DNA of 64,000 nt from an uncultured Eubacteriales bacterium (GTDB lineage Bacteria; Bacillota; Clostridia; Oscillospirales; Oscillospiraceae). The translations under genes and the position numbers were made by a program. Shown in pieces: positions 1 through 7,510 of the stretch. The notes below the pieces were generated by a model. That model was not told the origin of the DNA. It saw nothing but the letters and a program-made list of their open reading frames with translations, and ran no database searches. The DNA lies in NCBI GenBank assembly GCA_949296115.1, contig CASFNR010000016.1, positions 21,214-85,213 on the forward strand, in the 5' to 3' direction. Each line of letters opens with the position of its first letter. Position 1 is the stretch's first letter.

Positions 1-408
1 GGTACCCTCCAGGACGCCGACACCCCGGAGGATTTCTCCGCCCTCCTGGATTATCACAATGCGCAGCTGCTGCGGCCGGTGCTTCATGTATCCCTGTATC
101 GGGAAAAGCTCTTCTTCGACAGTAAAATGGCCATGCTGCTGATGCTGGTAGACGAAACCAAATCCGTCCGGGCAGCGGGCCAGCGGATGCAGCTGAGCTA
201 TTCCAGCTGCTGGAACATGATTCACACCCTGGAGAGCCAGCTGAACTACACCCTCATCGCCCGCAGCCAGGGAGGCGCCGGGGGAAGCACCAGCGTGCTC
301 ACCCCCCAGGGGCGGCAGCTGCTGGAGCGGTTTTCCCAATATGAGCAGCGGCTGCGGGAACTGGCGGAGGAACTGTATCCGTCCTATTTCGGGGAGCTGC
401 TCCCATGA
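1..408 (+). CDS. MocA-type nucleotidyltransferase / ModE-like HTH fusion, C-terminal fragment
   Basis: The reading frame is open from base 1, so the gene begins outside the window; 135 residues are visible. The first residues (LQDADTPEDF) match the closing motif of MobA/MocA-type nucleotidyltransferases, which load CTP or GTP onto molybdopterin. From about residue 38 the chain becomes a winged-helix segment (SKMAMLLMLVDETKSV, then a recognition-helix region around SYSSCWNMIHTLE) like the N-terminal DNA-binding domain of the molybdate regulator ModE. A GTG at 79 could be read as a start, but no ribosome binding site precedes it and the upstream frame is clearly coding. The stop overlaps the next ATG by four bases. 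The fusion suggests an enzyme that may also sense or regulate molybdenum metabolism; that role is inference. Confidence 0.8.
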   Translation, partial: GTLQDADTPEDFSALLDYHNAQLLRPVLHVSLYREKLFFDSKMAMLLMLVDETKSVRAAGQRMQLSYSSCWNMIHTLESQLNYTLIARSQGGAGGSTSVLTPQGRQLLERFSQYEQRLRELAEELYPSYFGELLP

Positions 409-947
409 AGAGGGCGTATCTGATTCGTCACTGTCTGCCGGATTTCCCTGGCGGGGAAAAATACTGTCTGGGCCGCACAGACTTTCCCCTGGGTCCGGAG
501 GGGCTGCTCCAGGCGGCTCAAACCGCCCGGTCGCTTCCCCCGGTGACCATGGTCTTTTCCAGTCCCTTGCGCCGGGCAGTTCAGACCGCCCAGGCCATCG
601 GCTCGCCTGTGATTCTGGAGGACCTGCAGGAACTGTATGCCGGAGACTGGGATGGGCTTCCCTTTTCCGAAATCCGGGTGCGCTACCCGGCGCTGTACGC
701 CGCCCGGGGCATTACCCCCGGCCTGCCCCTGCCCAATGGGGAGCCGGATGCAGCGGGCCTTTCCCGGTTTCAGCAGGCCCTGAAAACCGCCGCTGCACTG
801 GCTCCCGGAGATTTTGCGGTGGTATCCCACGGCGGAATTCTCCGGCTGTTCCTGAACACTCTGGCTTTCAACCACCCCAAACCGGGATACGGGCAGATTA
901 TCCCCCTGACCTGGGACGGGGAACGCTTTCAATTACAGGAGGATTGA
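405..947 (+). CDS. Histidine phosphatase family protein
   Basis: A 180-residue protein of the phosphoglycerate-mutase/alpha-ribazole-phosphatase superfamily. The expected catalytic set is visible: the N-terminal RH pair (R8, H9 as phospho-acceptor), SSPLRRAVQTA at 52-62 with R57, an acidic residue near E76, and the second catalytic histidine in VVSHGG (H142). The usual RHG triplet reads RHC here. It overlaps the upstream gene by ATGA and is followed four bases later by xdhC, so it belongs to the molybdenum-hydroxylase accessory operon. Substrate is unknown; a phosphorylated cofactor or nucleotide intermediate would fit the neighbourhood. Confidence 0.85.
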   Translation: MKRAYLIRHCLPDFPGGEKYCLGRTDFPLGPEGLLQAAQTARSLPPVTMVFSSPLRRAVQTAQAIGSPVILEDLQELYAGDWDGLPFSEIRVRYPALYAARGITPGLPLPNGEPDAAGLSRFQQALKTAAALAPGDFAVVSHGGILRLFLNTLAFNHPKPGYGQIIPLTWDGERFQLQED

Positions 948-951
948 TGAT

Positions 952-1944
952 ATGCGTGCCATGCTCAACACCATGAAAACCCACCTGCTCCAAGGCGAGG
1001 ACCTGGTTCTGGTCACCGTGGTTGCCTCCTCCGGCGCCACCCCCCGGGGGGCCGGCGCCCGGATGCTCATTGGTCCCCAGGGCCGGATTGCGGGAACCAT
1101 CGGCGGCGGGGCCGTGGAATACCGTTCGGAGCAGATTGCCCGGGAGGTTCTGTCGGAGCGGAAGTCCCTGAATCACCACTTCTCCCTGACCAAGGACGAC
1201 GTGCAGAATCTGGGCATGATCTGCGGCGGCAATGTGACCGTATTTTTCCACTTCCTGCCCGCCGGAGATCCGGCGGCCATCGCCCTTGCGGAAGAGGCGG
1301 AGGAACGCTTTGCCAGGGGTCAGGACTTCTGGCTGGTTTCCGATCTGAGCGCCGGAGGCTGTCTCCGGCTGGCAGACAAGTCCGACGCCGTATTGGCCCC
1401 GCACCTGGCCCGGCATCCCCAGCGAATTCAGGCAGACGGGAAGGATCTGTACATCGAACAGATTTCCTCCTCCGGGAAGGTCTATATCTTCGGCGGCGGC
1501 CATGTGGCCCAGGAGCTGGTGCCGGTACTGGCCCATGTGGGATTTACCTGCGTGGTCATGGATGACCGGGAGGAATTTGCAAAGCCGGAGCTGTTCCCTG
1601 GTGCGAAACAGGTGATTCTGGGGGATTTCCGGAGAGTCGGAGATTTTCTCGCCATCGGAGAAGAGGATTACGTCTGCGTCATGACCCGGGGCCACGCCTT
1701 CGACACCCTGGTGCAGGCCCAAGTGCTCAAGTGCGCCCCCTGCTACTGCGGGGTCATCGGCAGCCGCCACAAGGCCGCCGGCGTGCGGAAGGTGCTTGCC
1801 CAGGAATATGGCCTTTCGGATGCAGAGCTGGATCGGGTAACCACCCCCATCGGGCTGGATATCAAAGGCGAAACCCCGGCGGAAATCGCCATCTCCATTG
1901 CCGCCCAGATGATTCTGGTCCGGGCGGAACGCAGCGGCGCATGA
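952..1944 (+). CDS. xdhC: XdhC/CoxI family molybdenum-hydroxylase maturation protein
   Basis: A 330-residue XdhC-type protein. The N-terminal XdhC/CoxI domain shows SSGATPRG at 26-33 and GMICGG at 88-93, the latter supplying the conserved cysteine (C91). The C-terminal Rossmann domain begins with IFGGGHVAQEL near residue 179 and carries the family's CVMTRGHAFD and VIGSRHK motifs. Such proteins deliver sulfurated molybdenum cofactor to xanthine-dehydrogenase-like hydroxylases; the hydroxylase itself is not in this window. The stop overlaps the next gene by ATGA, implying translational coupling. Confidence 0.92.
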   Translation: MRAMLNTMKTHLLQGEDLVLVTVVASSGATPRGAGARMLIGPQGRIAGTIGGGAVEYRSEQIAREVLSERKSLNHHFSLTKDDVQNLGMICGGNVTVFFHFLPAGDPAAIALAEEAEERFARGQDFWLVSDLSAGGCLRLADKSDAVLAPHLARHPQRIQADGKDLYIEQISSSGKVYIFGGGHVAQELVPVLAHVGFTCVVMDDREEFAKPELFPGAKQVILGDFRRVGDFLAIGEEDYVCVMTRGHAFDTLVQAQVLKCAPCYCGVIGSRHKAAGVRKVLAQEYGLSDAELDRVTTPIGLDIKGETPAEIAISIAAQMILVRAERSGA

Positions 1945-2522
1945 AGCGGCGGCTGTTTCTCACCGGGCCCATCGGCTGCGGAAAAAGCACCGCCATTTCC
2001 CAGGCCCTGGGGGACGCCGTCTGCCGGGGCGGGGGCTTCTTCACCCGGCGCAGGCTGGATGAGCAGGGCAGGCTCACCGGCTTCATTCTGGAATCTCCCG
2101 ACGGAAGTCGGAAAGAAGCTTTTCTGGACTTTACCGGGGAGGGCCCCCGGATGAACAGCGGTGCATTCTCCGGCCTGGGCCGGGAATTGCTGGCAGACAC
2201 CTCGGCGCCCTTCCTGATTCTTGATGAAATCGGGGGCATGGAGCTGCTGTGTCCGGCGTTCATGGAGGCGCTGGAAGATGCCTTTGCCCGGGGAATCCCC
2301 TGCATCGGCGTCATGAAAGGGTCCGGCCCCGCCGGCGCTCTGGTGAAGGCCCTGGGGCTCACCCAGACCTACCTCCAGGCGGCGGACCGGCTCCGCAGCC
2401 GGCTCCGGAATGACCCGGATACCCTGCTCTATTCCTGCGGACAATTTGACGAACACGCCCTGACGCTTGCCCGGCAATGGGTTCAGGAGTATGCCTATGA
2501 TCAATTTCTTCGCTCTGTATGA
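1941..2522 (+). CDS. Small P-loop nucleoside-triphosphatase (NTPase_1/THEP1-like)
   Basis: A 193-residue protein with Walker A GPIGCGKST at 9-17 and a Walker B-like LILDEIGGMELL at 92-103, the compact architecture of THEP1/NTPase_1 nucleotide phosphatases. The start at 1941 is chosen because its ATG overlaps the xdhC stop (ATGA); the longer open frame upstream is out-of-frame xdhC. Such NTPases recur in molybdenum-hydroxylase and selenium-dependent hydroxylase accessory clusters, though their job there is not established. It overlaps the following gene by about 26 bases. Confidence 0.8.
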   Translation: MKRRLFLTGPIGCGKSTAISQALGDAVCRGGGFFTRRRLDEQGRLTGFILESPDGSRKEAFLDFTGEGPRMNSGAFSGLGRELLADTSAPFLILDEIGGMELLCPAFMEALEDAFARGIPCIGVMKGSGPAGALVKALGLTQTYLQAADRLRSRLRNDPDTLLYSCGQFDEHALTLARQWVQEYAYDQFLRSV

Positions 2523-3237
2523 TGCGCTGCTGGAAGAAATTCCTCCAACGCCGATTATTTCCCTCTGCCTTGGGGACTTCTGGACCGGGGTGGAAACGGA
2601 GGATGCCTTGGGTCTGGCCATGACCACCCTGGGAGATACTGCCCCCCGGACGCTCCCCCGGTGGGAGGGGGCTTCTACCCTGGCGGAGTTGGCTCCCGGG
2701 GTAAAGAGCTGGAATTTTTTGGAAGCGGGAGCTGGGATGGCAGCGGTAAACGCCTGCTGCAACACCCCCGGGCGTCTGGCCCGGATGAACGCCGGGGAGC
2801 CTTTTGACAACTACTGCACCCGGGGACTGGACCTGCGGGGAAAGACCGTGGGGGTGGTGGGGCATCTGCGGATGCCGGAGTCCCTCCGCCGGGAGGCGGG
2901 GCGCTTCTTTATCCTGGAGCGCAGCCCCCAGCCCGGAGATTATCCGGACTCCGCCTGCGATGCTCTGCTGCCGGGCTGCGATGTGGTCATCATCACCGCC
3001 AGCACCCTGGTAAACAAGACCCTGCCCCATCTGCTGGAGCTGTGCGCCGACGCCTATACCATTCTCGCCGGCCCCACCTGTCCCCTGTGTCCCCGGCTGC
3101 TGGACTTCGGCATTGACCGGCTGTCCGGCCTGGTGGTAACAGACCGAACCGCCATGCTCCACCGAATCCGCTCCAATCTTCCCGGTCCGCCCTATCCCAC
3201 CGGACAGCCGTTTTTGTTGACAAAGGAGGGCTTATGA
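2497..3237 (+). CDS. DUF4213/DUF364 family protein (putative metal-chelation domain)
   Basis: A 246-residue protein combining an N-terminal DUF4213-like part with a C-terminal Rossmann-like DUF364 domain (GKTVGVVGHL, then a CDVVIITASTLVNKT strand and an LAGPTCPLCPRLLD loop with closely spaced cysteines). DUF364 is commonly called a heavy-metal chelation domain and often sits beside FecCD-type metal importers, as here. The ATG at 2497 is preferred to that at 2491 because AGGAG at 2485-2489 lies seven bases upstream. Its stop overlaps the permease start (ATGA). Binding of molybdate, tungstate or another metal is inferred from context. Confidence 0.8.
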   Translation: MINFFALYDALLEEIPPTPIISLCLGDFWTGVETEDALGLAMTTLGDTAPRTLPRWEGASTLAELAPGVKSWNFLEAGAGMAAVNACCNTPGRLARMNAGEPFDNYCTRGLDLRGKTVGVVGHLRMPESLRREAGRFFILERSPQPGDYPDSACDALLPGCDVVIITASTLVNKTLPHLLELCADAYTILAGPTCPLCPRLLDFGIDRLSGLVVTDRTAMLHRIRSNLPGPPYPTGQPFLLTKEGL

Positions 3238-4259
3238 ACCAGATTGCCGCCAAACACAGAAGAACCATCTGGCTCCTGGGGGTGGCCCTGATTGTCTGTA
3301 TTCTCGGTTCCTTCACCCTGGGGCACTACCCCGTACCCCTGAATGAGCTGCTGGGCATTCTGGGCAGCCGCTTGGGTCTGCCCATCGCCCCCTTCTGGAC
3401 CACCCAAATGGAGACCGCCGTGTGGAACATCCGGCTGCCTCGGGTGCTGCTCAGCGTAATGGTAGGCGCCTGCCTGTCCGGCGCAGGTGCCAGCTATCAG
3501 GGCATCTTTCAGAATCCCATGGCCTCCCCGGACATTCTGGGTGCCTCCGCCGGCGCAGGCTTTGGTGCAGCCCTGGCCATCCTGGTGGGCATGTCCAGCT
3601 TCGGCATCACCCTGGGGGCCTTTGTCTGCAGTCTGGCCACGGTGGCCCTGGTATTCTGGATCAGCCGCCACGCCAAGGGAGATCGGGTGCTGGGCCTGGT
3701 GTTGGCGGGAATTATGGTCAGCTCCCTGTTCCAGTCCGGCACTTCCTTCATCAAGCTGGTAGCGGACCCCACCAACAAGCTGCCCCAGATCACCTACTGG
3801 CTCATGGGCAGTCTGTCCGGAGCCAAATGGTCGGAGGTCTGCTTCGTGGCATTTCCCATGCTGGCAGGGCTGGCTCCCCTGCTGCTGCTGCGCTGGCAGC
3901 TGAACGTCATCACCATGGGGGACGACGAGGCCCGGGCCATGGGGGTCAATCCCCAGAGAATCCGACTGGGAATCGTGGTTTGCTCCACTCTGGTGACAGC
4001 TTCCGCCGTGTCCGTCAGCGGCATGATCGGCTGGGTGGGGCTGGTAATTCCCCACATGATGCGCCGGATTGTGGGGTCCGACTACCGCTACCTTATGCCC
4101 GGGTCCATGCTGGGGGGCGGGATCTTCCTGCTGATTGTGGACAACGTGTCCCGGAATGTGACCACTGCCGGCATCCCCATCGGCATTCTCACCGCCTTCA
4201 TCGGCGCACCCTTCTTCCTGTGGCTGATTACCGGAAAGGGGGATCATTATGAGCATTGA
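3234..4259 (+). CDS. FecCD/BtuC-family ABC importer permease
   Basis: A 341-residue, very hydrophobic protein with about ten membrane segments and FecCD landmarks: LPRVLLSVMVGACLSGAGA near residues 65-85, the QNPMASPDILG motif just after, and the C-terminal IPIGILTAFIGAPFF. It forms the membrane channel of a class II importer for chelated metals, cobalamin, haem or, in MolBC-type systems, molybdate. It lies between the DUF364 gene and its ATPase, with overlaps on both sides. Given the molybdenum-hydroxylase genes upstream, molybdate/tungstate or a chelated metal is the best guess. Confidence 0.93.
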   Translation: MNQIAAKHRRTIWLLGVALIVCILGSFTLGHYPVPLNELLGILGSRLGLPIAPFWTTQMETAVWNIRLPRVLLSVMVGACLSGAGASYQGIFQNPMASPDILGASAGAGFGAALAILVGMSSFGITLGAFVCSLATVALVFWISRHAKGDRVLGLVLAGIMVSSLFQSGTSFIKLVADPTNKLPQITYWLMGSLSGAKWSEVCFVAFPMLAGLAPLLLLRWQLNVITMGDDEARAMGVNPQRIRLGIVVCSTLVTASAVSVSGMIGWVGLVIPHMMRRIVGSDYRYLMPGSMLGGGIFLLIVDNVSRNVTTAGIPIGILTAFIGAPFFLWLITGKGDHYEH

Positions 4260-5043
4260 GGTTCAAAATCTGAATTTCTCCTACGGTCCCCGTCAAATTC
4301 TCTTTGACATCAGCTTTTCCGTGGGAAAAGGGGAATTTCTCTCCATTCTTGGCCCTAACGGAGTGGGAAAGAGCACCCTGTTTCGCTGCGTGCTGGGGCT
4401 GCTCTCCGGCTACACCGGCACCGTGCTGGTGGACGGCGAGAACACCCGGCGCTTCACCGTCCGGGATGCCGCCCGTCACATCGCCTACATCCCCCAATCC
4501 AGCCGTCCGGTATTCAACTTCAGCGTTTTCGACATCGTCCTCATGGGGCGCACCAGCACCCTGTCCCCGTTCCGCACCCCCGGCAGGCAGGATAACGAGC
4601 GCTGCGCCTGGGCCCTGGACAAGGTAGGCATCTCCCATCTGGCTCAGCGGTGCTACCATCGGCTCTCCGGCGGGGAGCAGCAGCTGGTGCTCATCGCCCG
4701 GGCGCTGGCCCAGGACGCCCCCATTCTGATGCTGGACGAGCCCACCGCCAATCTGGACTTCGGCAATCAGCTGCTGGTGCTGGAGCAGGCCCGGAGCCTG
4801 GCCCAGGAGGGCTATACCGTCATCCAGACCACCCACCACCCGGAGCAGAGCTACCTGTTCTCCGACCGGATTCTGGCCATTCAGCATGGCCGGGTGCTGA
4901 CGGAGGGCACTCCCGCACAGGTCCTGACGGAGGAAACCATGCGGGCGCTGTACGGGGTGGACGTATCGGTTGTCAGCCTGTATCAGGATCAGGCTCGCAT
5001 CTGCATCCCCAAAAAAATCACAAATCAGGAGGTAACATCATGA
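4249..5043 (+). CDS. FecE/BtuD-family ABC importer ATPase
   Basis: A 264-residue ABC ATPase with Walker A GPNGVGKST (35-43), Q-loop region IPQSSRPVF, signature LSGGEQQ (139-145) and Walker B LMLDEPTANLDF (160-171), followed by the switch histidine in TTHHPEQ. It overlaps the permease gene by 11 bases and its stop overlaps the substrate-binding lipoprotein start (ATGA), so permease, ATPase and binding protein are one translation-coupled set. Confidence 0.95.
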   Translation: MSIEVQNLNFSYGPRQILFDISFSVGKGEFLSILGPNGVGKSTLFRCVLGLLSGYTGTVLVDGENTRRFTVRDAARHIAYIPQSSRPVFNFSVFDIVLMGRTSTLSPFRTPGRQDNERCAWALDKVGISHLAQRCYHRLSGGEQQLVLIARALAQDAPILMLDEPTANLDFGNQLLVLEQARSLAQEGYTVIQTTHHPEQSYLFSDRILAIQHGRVLTEGTPAQVLTEETMRALYGVDVSVVSLYQDQARICIPKKITNQEVTS

Positions 5044-6155
5044 AACGATCCGCCCTATGCCTGCTGCTGGTGCTGTGCCTGGTGCTGGCGGGCTGCTCCG
5101 CCGCAGCCCCCGCAGAGACCACTGCCCCGGCCCAGACGGAGACAGCAGCCGTCACCACCGCCCCGGCGGAAACCGGCGCCGCCACCCGGGAGTTCACCGA
5201 CTCCACCGGCAGAACCGTCACCATCCCGGCGACCATTACGAAAATCGCCATCTCCGGCCCTCTGAGCCAGGTATACATGATTCCCCTGGCGGGGGATATG
5301 CTGGTGGGTGTTTGCAGCGCCTACGCAGAAAATGAGGCTCTGTATCTGCCAGACTATCTCACGTCCCTGACAGAAATCGGCCAGCTCTACGGCGGCAAGG
5401 GGGAAATGGACCTGGAAGCCCTGCTGGCCGTGGCTCCGGACGTGGTTATCGACGTGGGCGACGCCAAGGACACGGTGAAGGAGGACATGGATTCCCTCAC
5501 CCAGCAGACCGGCATCCCCTTTGTCCACATTGACGCCACCGTAGAGAGCGCCCCCGAAGCCTACCGGCAGCTGGGCGTGCTCCTGGGCAGGGAGGAGAAG
5601 GCCGAGGAGCTGGCGGTGTGGTGTGAAACCACCTACGACGGCATGGTGGAGATGATGGAGCGGGTGGACGCCGACGGCGCCCGGAAAACCATGCTCTACT
5701 GCCTGGGCGACAAGGGTGTGAACGTCATCGCCGAGGGCTCCTTCCATGCGGAAACCGTGAATCTCATGAGCCAGAACCTGGCGGTGCTGGAGGACGTGGT
5801 CTCCAACGGTCTGGGCAATGAGGTGGACCTGGAGCAGATTCTGGCCTGGAATCCGGAGGTCATCGTCTTTGCCCCGGACAGCTGCTACGAAGAGGTAGGC
5901 AACGATCCCCAGTGGCAGGGCGTGAACGCCGTCGCCTCCGGGAACTACTACAAGACCCCCTACGGCCCCTACGGCTGGCTGTCCAGCCCTCCCTCGGTGC
6001 AGCGGTATCTGGGTATGCTTTGGCTAGGCGCCCTGCTGTATCCGGACTACATCGACTATGACCTCCAGGAAGAGGTTACCACCTACTACAAGCTGTTCTA
6101 CGACTGCGACCTCACCGACGAAATGTACCAGACGCTGATGGAGGACGCCCTGTAA
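5040..6155 (+). CDS. Substrate-binding lipoprotein of FecCD-type importer
   Basis: A 371-residue class III periplasmic-binding-type protein. A signal peptide ends in the lipobox LAGC (Cys19), followed by a low-complexity Ala/Thr/Glu linker to about residue 55, then the PF01497-type fold starting at REFTDSTGRTVTIP. The start at 5040 overlaps the ATPase stop; the longer upstream open frame is out-of-frame ATPase. It is the surface receptor for the importer. The ligand is not evident; MolA-like molybdate/tungstate or metal-chelate binding is inferred from the operon. A strong bidirectional terminator follows. Confidence 0.9.
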   Translation: MKRSALCLLLVLCLVLAGCSAAAPAETTAPAQTETAAVTTAPAETGAATREFTDSTGRTVTIPATITKIAISGPLSQVYMIPLAGDMLVGVCSAYAENEALYLPDYLTSLTEIGQLYGGKGEMDLEALLAVAPDVVIDVGDAKDTVKEDMDSLTQQTGIPFVHIDATVESAPEAYRQLGVLLGREEKAEELAVWCETTYDGMVEMMERVDADGARKTMLYCLGDKGVNVIAEGSFHAETVNLMSQNLAVLEDVVSNGLGNEVDLEQILAWNPEVIVFAPDSCYEEVGNDPQWQGVNAVASGNYYKTPYGPYGWLSSPPSVQRYLGMLWLGALLYPDYIDYDLQEEVTTYYKLFYDCDLTDEMYQTLMEDAL

Positions 6156-6164
6156 CGTAAAAAA

Positions 6165-6200
6165 TTCCGCCCTGGGATTTCCACACATCCCAGGGCGGAT
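6165..6200. terminator. Bidirectional intrinsic terminator
   Basis: A 12-bp stem (CCGCCCTGGGAT at 6167-6178 pairing with 6187-6198) has an A-run on its left side and a T-rich run on its right, so it can stop both the importer operon and the convergent minus-strand permease gene. Confidence 0.85.
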
Positions 6201-6206
6201 TCTCTT

Positions 6207-7319
6207 TTACAGCAAAGCCATGGAGAGCGCCAGCAGCACAGCCAGACCCAGAACATTTTCCAGGGTGAAAACCCCCAGATACTTCACCGCATTGGCCCCC
6301 GGCCAGCGCAGGTACAGCTTCAGGGTAATCAGGCTGGCAAGAGAAGCGATGGGAGTTCCCAGGCCGCCCACGTTCACCCCCAGCAGCAGGGGCTTCCACT
6401 GCTCGGTAAAGGCGGACAGGAGCACCGCCGCAGGCACATTGCTGATAATCTGGCTGGCGGCGGCGGAGGTCAGCAGGGTGCTTCTCTCCAGCAGGCCCTG
6501 CAGGCAGGTCCGCACCGCCTCCACCCGGCCCAGGTTGCCGGAAACCACAAAAAAGCACACAAAGGTGGCAAGCAGGGAGACATCCAGCTCCCCCAGAAGC
6601 TTCCGGTCCATCCAGGTCATGGCAATCAGCACCAGGGCGGTGGTAATCCAGTAGGGCACAATCCGGAACACCGTCAGCAGGCACAGCAGGAACAGCCCCA
6701 GGTAGGCCCCCAGCTTCCGGGGGCTGTGGATTTTCTCTTCCTTCAGCTCCAGTTCCGGCAGCTTTTTCGGCAGCACCGGCACCGCAGCGGCAGCCAGGAC
6801 CACCAGACTCACCGCCGTCAGGGGCAGAATGGCAGAGAAGAATTCTCCCGCCTGGAGCCGGTAGTTGGCATACAGGAACAAGTTTTGGGGATTGCCCACC
6901 GGGGTGGCCATGCTGCCCAGGTTGGCGCCGATGGTCTGCAGCACCAGAATGGGAATTACAGCGGAAGCCGCCCCCAGCTGCCCCAGCAGGGCCAGGGTAA
7001 AGGGCACAAACACCAGCAGCGCCACGTCATTGGTCACCAGCATGGAGCAGAAGAAGGGCAGCAGCACCAGCGTCACGGACAGGGCCCGCCCGTTGGGCAG
7101 CCGGCGCAGCAGCTGGTAGGTCAGCCAGCGGAACAGTCCCGCCTCTTTCACTCCGGCTACCACCGCCATCAGGCTCAGCAGCAGGCACAGCACCCGCAAA
7201 TCAATGTAGCCCCAGTAAGCTCCATCCGGCGGAACCAGCAGCATGGTAGCCAAGGCGCAGATCCCTGCCACACACAGCACCGTCTCCTGCCGGAAAAAAT
7301 TCCGTATCCGTTCTCCCAT
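6207..7319 (-). CDS. SLC13/ArsB-superfamily anion or sodium-coupled permease
   Basis: A 370-residue integral membrane protein with about ten hydrophobic segments and ion-transporter-superfamily features: a PFFCSMLVTNDVALLVFVPF segment, the GSMATPVGNPQNLF re-entrant motif and, in the second half, SQIISNVPAAVLLS and VGGLGTPIASLAS. These paired SNP/TNP-type loops are typical of SLC13 and ArsB/NhaD permeases. The ATG at 7319 gives the usual N-terminus and has a purine-rich GGGGGTA about eight bases upstream; an ATG at 7361 is a weaker alternative. It stands alone, convergent with the metal importer. Substrate unknown. Confidence 0.8.
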   Translation of the reverse strand: MGERIRNFFRQETVLCVAGICALATMLLVPPDGAYWGYIDLRVLCLLLSLMAVVAGVKEAGLFRWLTYQLLRRLPNGRALSVTLVLLPFFCSMLVTNDVALLVFVPFTLALLGQLGAASAVIPILVLQTIGANLGSMATPVGNPQNLFLYANYRLQAGEFFSAILPLTAVSLVVLAAAAVPVLPKKLPELELKEEKIHSPRKLGAYLGLFLLCLLTVFRIVPYWITTALVLIAMTWMDRKLLGELDVSLLATFVCFFVVSGNLGRVEAVRTCLQGLLERSTLLTSAAASQIISNVPAAVLLSAFTEQWKPLLLGVNVGGLGTPIASLASLITLKLYLRWPGANAVKYLGVFTLENVLGLAVLLALSMALL

Positions 7320-7446
7320 ACCAAAATACCCCCAAAGCCTTCCAAAATTCGCCCTAACCATAGCACATTCCCGGCCCTTTTTCAATGGGAACGTTGGCCG
7401 AACATTCTCATAGGGGAAGCACGGGAATTGTGAAACCTTTCGCCCC

Positions 7447-7475
7447 TTGACATCCCGCCCGGCAGAGCGCATAAT
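7447..7475 (+). promoter_or_regulatory. Sigma-A-type promoter of MATE gene
   Basis: TTGACA at 7447-7452 and CATAAT at 7470-7475, separated by 17 bases and lying 36 bases upstream of the ATG at 7511. Confidence 0.75.
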
Positions 7476-7510
7476 ATAGCTGTTTGAATCAGACAGAAAG
7501 GTGGGATACC

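Noticed and set aside
4650-5039. Upstream extension of the FecCD-type binding lipoprotein
   Set aside because: It would overlap the ATPase in another frame; the signal peptide begins at 5040.
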